A stretch of DNA of 6,704 bases. Source: Thiomargarita sp. (GTDB lineage: Bacteria; Pseudomonadota; Gammaproteobacteria; Beggiatoales; Beggiatoaceae). Numbering within the stretch: position 1 is the first letter of the stretch; each line of letters starts with the position of its first letter. Position numbers and translations under genes: made by a program. The notes under the pieces were generated by a model. The model saw only the letters and a list, made by a program, of their open reading frames with translations. It ran no database searches and was not told where the DNA came from. This document shows, in pieces, positions 4,942 to 6,704 of the stretch. The stretch lies in assembly GCA_023144675.1 (NCBI GenBank), contig JAGLFE010000053.1:1-6704 (forward strand), written 5' to 3'.

Positions 4942-6704
4942 TTAGCTTTTCAATTCCCATGACAGTAATTCATCCACATTTTCTTTTAATAACCACTTTC
5001 TAAATAAAGGCACTGCATAAACAAAATCTCCACTTGTCCCTTGCTTGATAATAAAACTTAATTTCAAACGTTCCACTGCTTGTTTAATTTCGTCTATATT
5101 AAAATGGCAATTTAATTGATTTAATGAATAATGGAGTTTAGTGGTGGTAAATTTATTATCTTTAACAGTGGCATACATAATAATGCGATCCAGTTGATAA
5201 TTTTCATTATCAATGGAAGTAATGTGCCAACTTTTAAGAGCTTCTCGTAGGGCATCACTATTTAATACTTTGTCCATATCTGCTTGCTTAAATACATGCT
5301 GTTGCTTAGATAAATTTTTTATCAATTCATTACAAATTAATGCAATTAAGCTAGGGCGTTGTCCAGTTTCGGTAATCAAATTATTCACCAATGTATTTGA
5401 TTCATAACGTAAATTCATTATTTGCATGGGATTAACCGCTAACTCATAACAAGCATCAGCTTCCAACTCCGAAATAATAATCGGTTTGCTAAAATTATTT
5501 AGCGGTGAATCATAAAGCTTACTGGCTTGATATAAATTCCAAAAACCAGCTAATATAAAATAACAATGACCTTGTTCGCTTAAACTACGCAAACGATTAA
5601 GAATAGGATAATTGGTTTTAATTTCTGTTTGAATAAAGTAATCAACTTGGTCAATGAGCAAAAATAATGGTTTTTCGGCAGCCATTTTAACTAATTGTTC
5701 TAAAACCGCAGTTAAAGAATCGTGATTAGTTAAATTTAACGCTATGGCAATTTGCCCAACAATGTTATCATCATATAAGCTAATATAAAAACATTGCACT
5801 TGGGAATGATTTTGATAGTGGCGATATATATATTTAAGTAAGCTAGATTTACCAAGTTGCCGTCCGCCAATCACTAAATAATTACTTAATTTACGACTGA
5901 AAATATAGGCTAAAATGGTTTTTCTACCAAAAAATACCGCATCTTTATTCAATCCACCTTGCATTTGATATGGCGATAGCTGATTTACACCCAAATGTGT
6001 AGATAAAATTTTAGCGAAAGCAACATTTGGTTGTGAAGATAATAACCAACGGCTCAATTCAATATTAGTCGGCACTAGCCACATCAAGCCTTCATTTTTA
6101 ATCCGTTGTTGTAAAGCTAGTTGCTGGTTTGAATCGAAATGAATAATCAACACTTTTTGAATATTTTGCTGCTGATTTAAATTATTAAAAATATTTTCTA
6201 CAGTTTGATTAAACGGTGAAAAATAAATAGCTAAAAATGATAAATTTAACGGAAATCGCTCACTTAAAAATACTTTGAATAAATGCGTATCCATTTGTTG
6301 CCAATTTTCGACCTCAAAATAATTGGCTAATATTTCCATCTGTTTTAATTCAGAAGTAGTTTTGGCAAACTGAATAGCATCTTGTAGTTGTGAAAGTTGA
6401 ATTGATTTACTTGCTAAGATTTTATTTAAACAATGATAACGCTTGAGTAATTTATATTTTTTAGCTAATTTAGGTAAAGTAGTTGCTAGTAAATCTGCGT
6501 TATATTTGCAAATAAAATGGCGATATAATAACAATAAACTAAAAAATAAAATGGCAATTAAAGTATAAAAAATATTTGTGAATTTATTCGTTTCGATAGG
6601 AGAATTATCTTGCTTATTTGATGGCGGGATTAGTTGACTAGACGATTCCGTTAATAACGGTGTAGTTTCTTGAATAATTGGTTTTGCTAATGATTTTAAT
6701 GGTT
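4942..6704 (-). CDS. Membrane-anchored STAND-like P-loop ATPase, C-terminal part (partial; N-terminus beyond the window)
   Basis: No start is visible. The frame stays open from the right edge to the stop at 4942, giving 586 residues. A TTG at 6534 would give a 530-residue protein, but it has no ribosome site, lies inside a hydrophobic helix and is better read as Leu57. In-window numbering: residues 1-40 are a Pro/Ser/Thr/Gln-rich linker; 41-60 form one transmembrane helix (NIFYTLIAILFFSLLLLY); a basic stretch (61-88) follows, suggesting that the C-terminal part is cytoplasmic. About 150-235 looks like a small alpha/beta domain. SPYQ (243-246) and VFFGR (256-260) precede the ATPase, with Walker A GGRQLGKSS (279-287), Walker B LFLLIDQVD (346-354) having Gln in place of the usual Glu, a sensor-1-like strand FILAGFW (382-388), and TGQRPSLI (446-453). 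The C-terminus resembles a winged helix ending in VPLFRKWL. Such ATPases usually act as regulatory switches in signalling or defence proteins. The N-terminal domain, and so the function, cannot be seen. Confidence 0.85.
   Translation of the reverse strand, partial: PLKSLAKPIIQETTPLLTESSSQLIPPSNKQDNSPIETNKFTNIFYTLIAILFFSLLLLYRHFICKYNADLLATTLPKLAKKYKLLKRYHCLNKILASKSIQLSQLQDAIQFAKTTSELKQMEILANYFEVENWQQMDTHLFKVFLSERFPLNLSFLAIYFSPFNQTVENIFNNLNQQQNIQKVLIIHFDSNQQLALQQRIKNEGLMWLVPTNIELSRWLLSSQPNVAFAKILSTHLGVNQLSPYQMQGGLNKDAVFFGRKTILAYIFSRKLSNYLVIGGRQLGKSSLLKYIYRHYQNHSQVQCFYISLYDDNIVGQIAIALNLTNHDSLTAVLEQLVKMAAEKPLFLLIDQVDYFIQTEIKTNYPILNRLRSLSEQGHCYFILAGFWNLYQASKLYDSPLNNFSKPIIISELEADACYELAVNPMQIMNLRYESNTLVNNLITETGQRPSLIALICNELIKNLSKQQHVFKQADMDKVLNSDALREALKSWHITSIDNENYQLDRIIMYATVKDNKFTTTKLHYSLNQLNCHFNIDEIKQAVERLKLSFIIKQGTSGDFVYAVPLFRKWLLKENVDELLSWELKS

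Overview
The window is an AT-rich bacterial segment in which all five recognisable genes lie on the minus strand. From right to left, in the direction of transcription, they are: the C-terminal part of a membrane-anchored P-loop ATPase cut by the right edge, htpG (Hsp90 chaperone), yggX (Fe(II) trafficking / oxidative-damage protection), pstA (phosphate ABC transporter permease, long form) and trmL (tRNA wobble 2'-O-methyltransferase). YggX, the long PstA with its coiled-coil insert and the HtpG sequence all point to a gammaproteobacterium. The low GC content, together with a large STAND-like signalling ATPase, would suit the Thiotrichales (Beggiatoa/Thioploca/Thiomargarita relatives). That lineage assignment is inference only.

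Layout: 1-49 is an unassigned edge. trmL (50-508) follows pstA (527-2173) by only 18 nt, so the two are probably co-transcribed. 2174-2382 is a structured AT-rich spacer with a short compound palindrome, a larger imperfect inverted repeat and a degenerate Pho-box-like pair of CTG half-sites. yggX (2383-2655) has a clear AGGAG ribosome site. 2656-2789 is an AT-rich spacer with a weak terminator-like hairpin at the end of htpG. htpG (2790-4721) is complete and has a good match to a heat-shock (sigma-32) promoter just upstream. 4722-4941 holds that promoter and little else. 4942-6704 is the ATPase, whose frame is open to the window edge.

Most of the window is conserved housekeeping: protein folding under stress, iron/redox protection, phosphate uptake and tRNA modification. 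No single pathway joins these genes. The two points most worth following are the ATPase and the setting of pstA. The ATPase looks like a 530-residue protein only if an internal leucine TTG is taken as the start. The frame actually runs on through a transmembrane helix and a Pro/Ser/Thr-rich linker to an unseen N-terminal region. pstA stands without pstC upstream or pstB downstream and is followed by trmL instead. No CRISPR array, RNA gene, insertion sequence or phage gene was recognised, and no gene-free stretch exceeds 300 bases.
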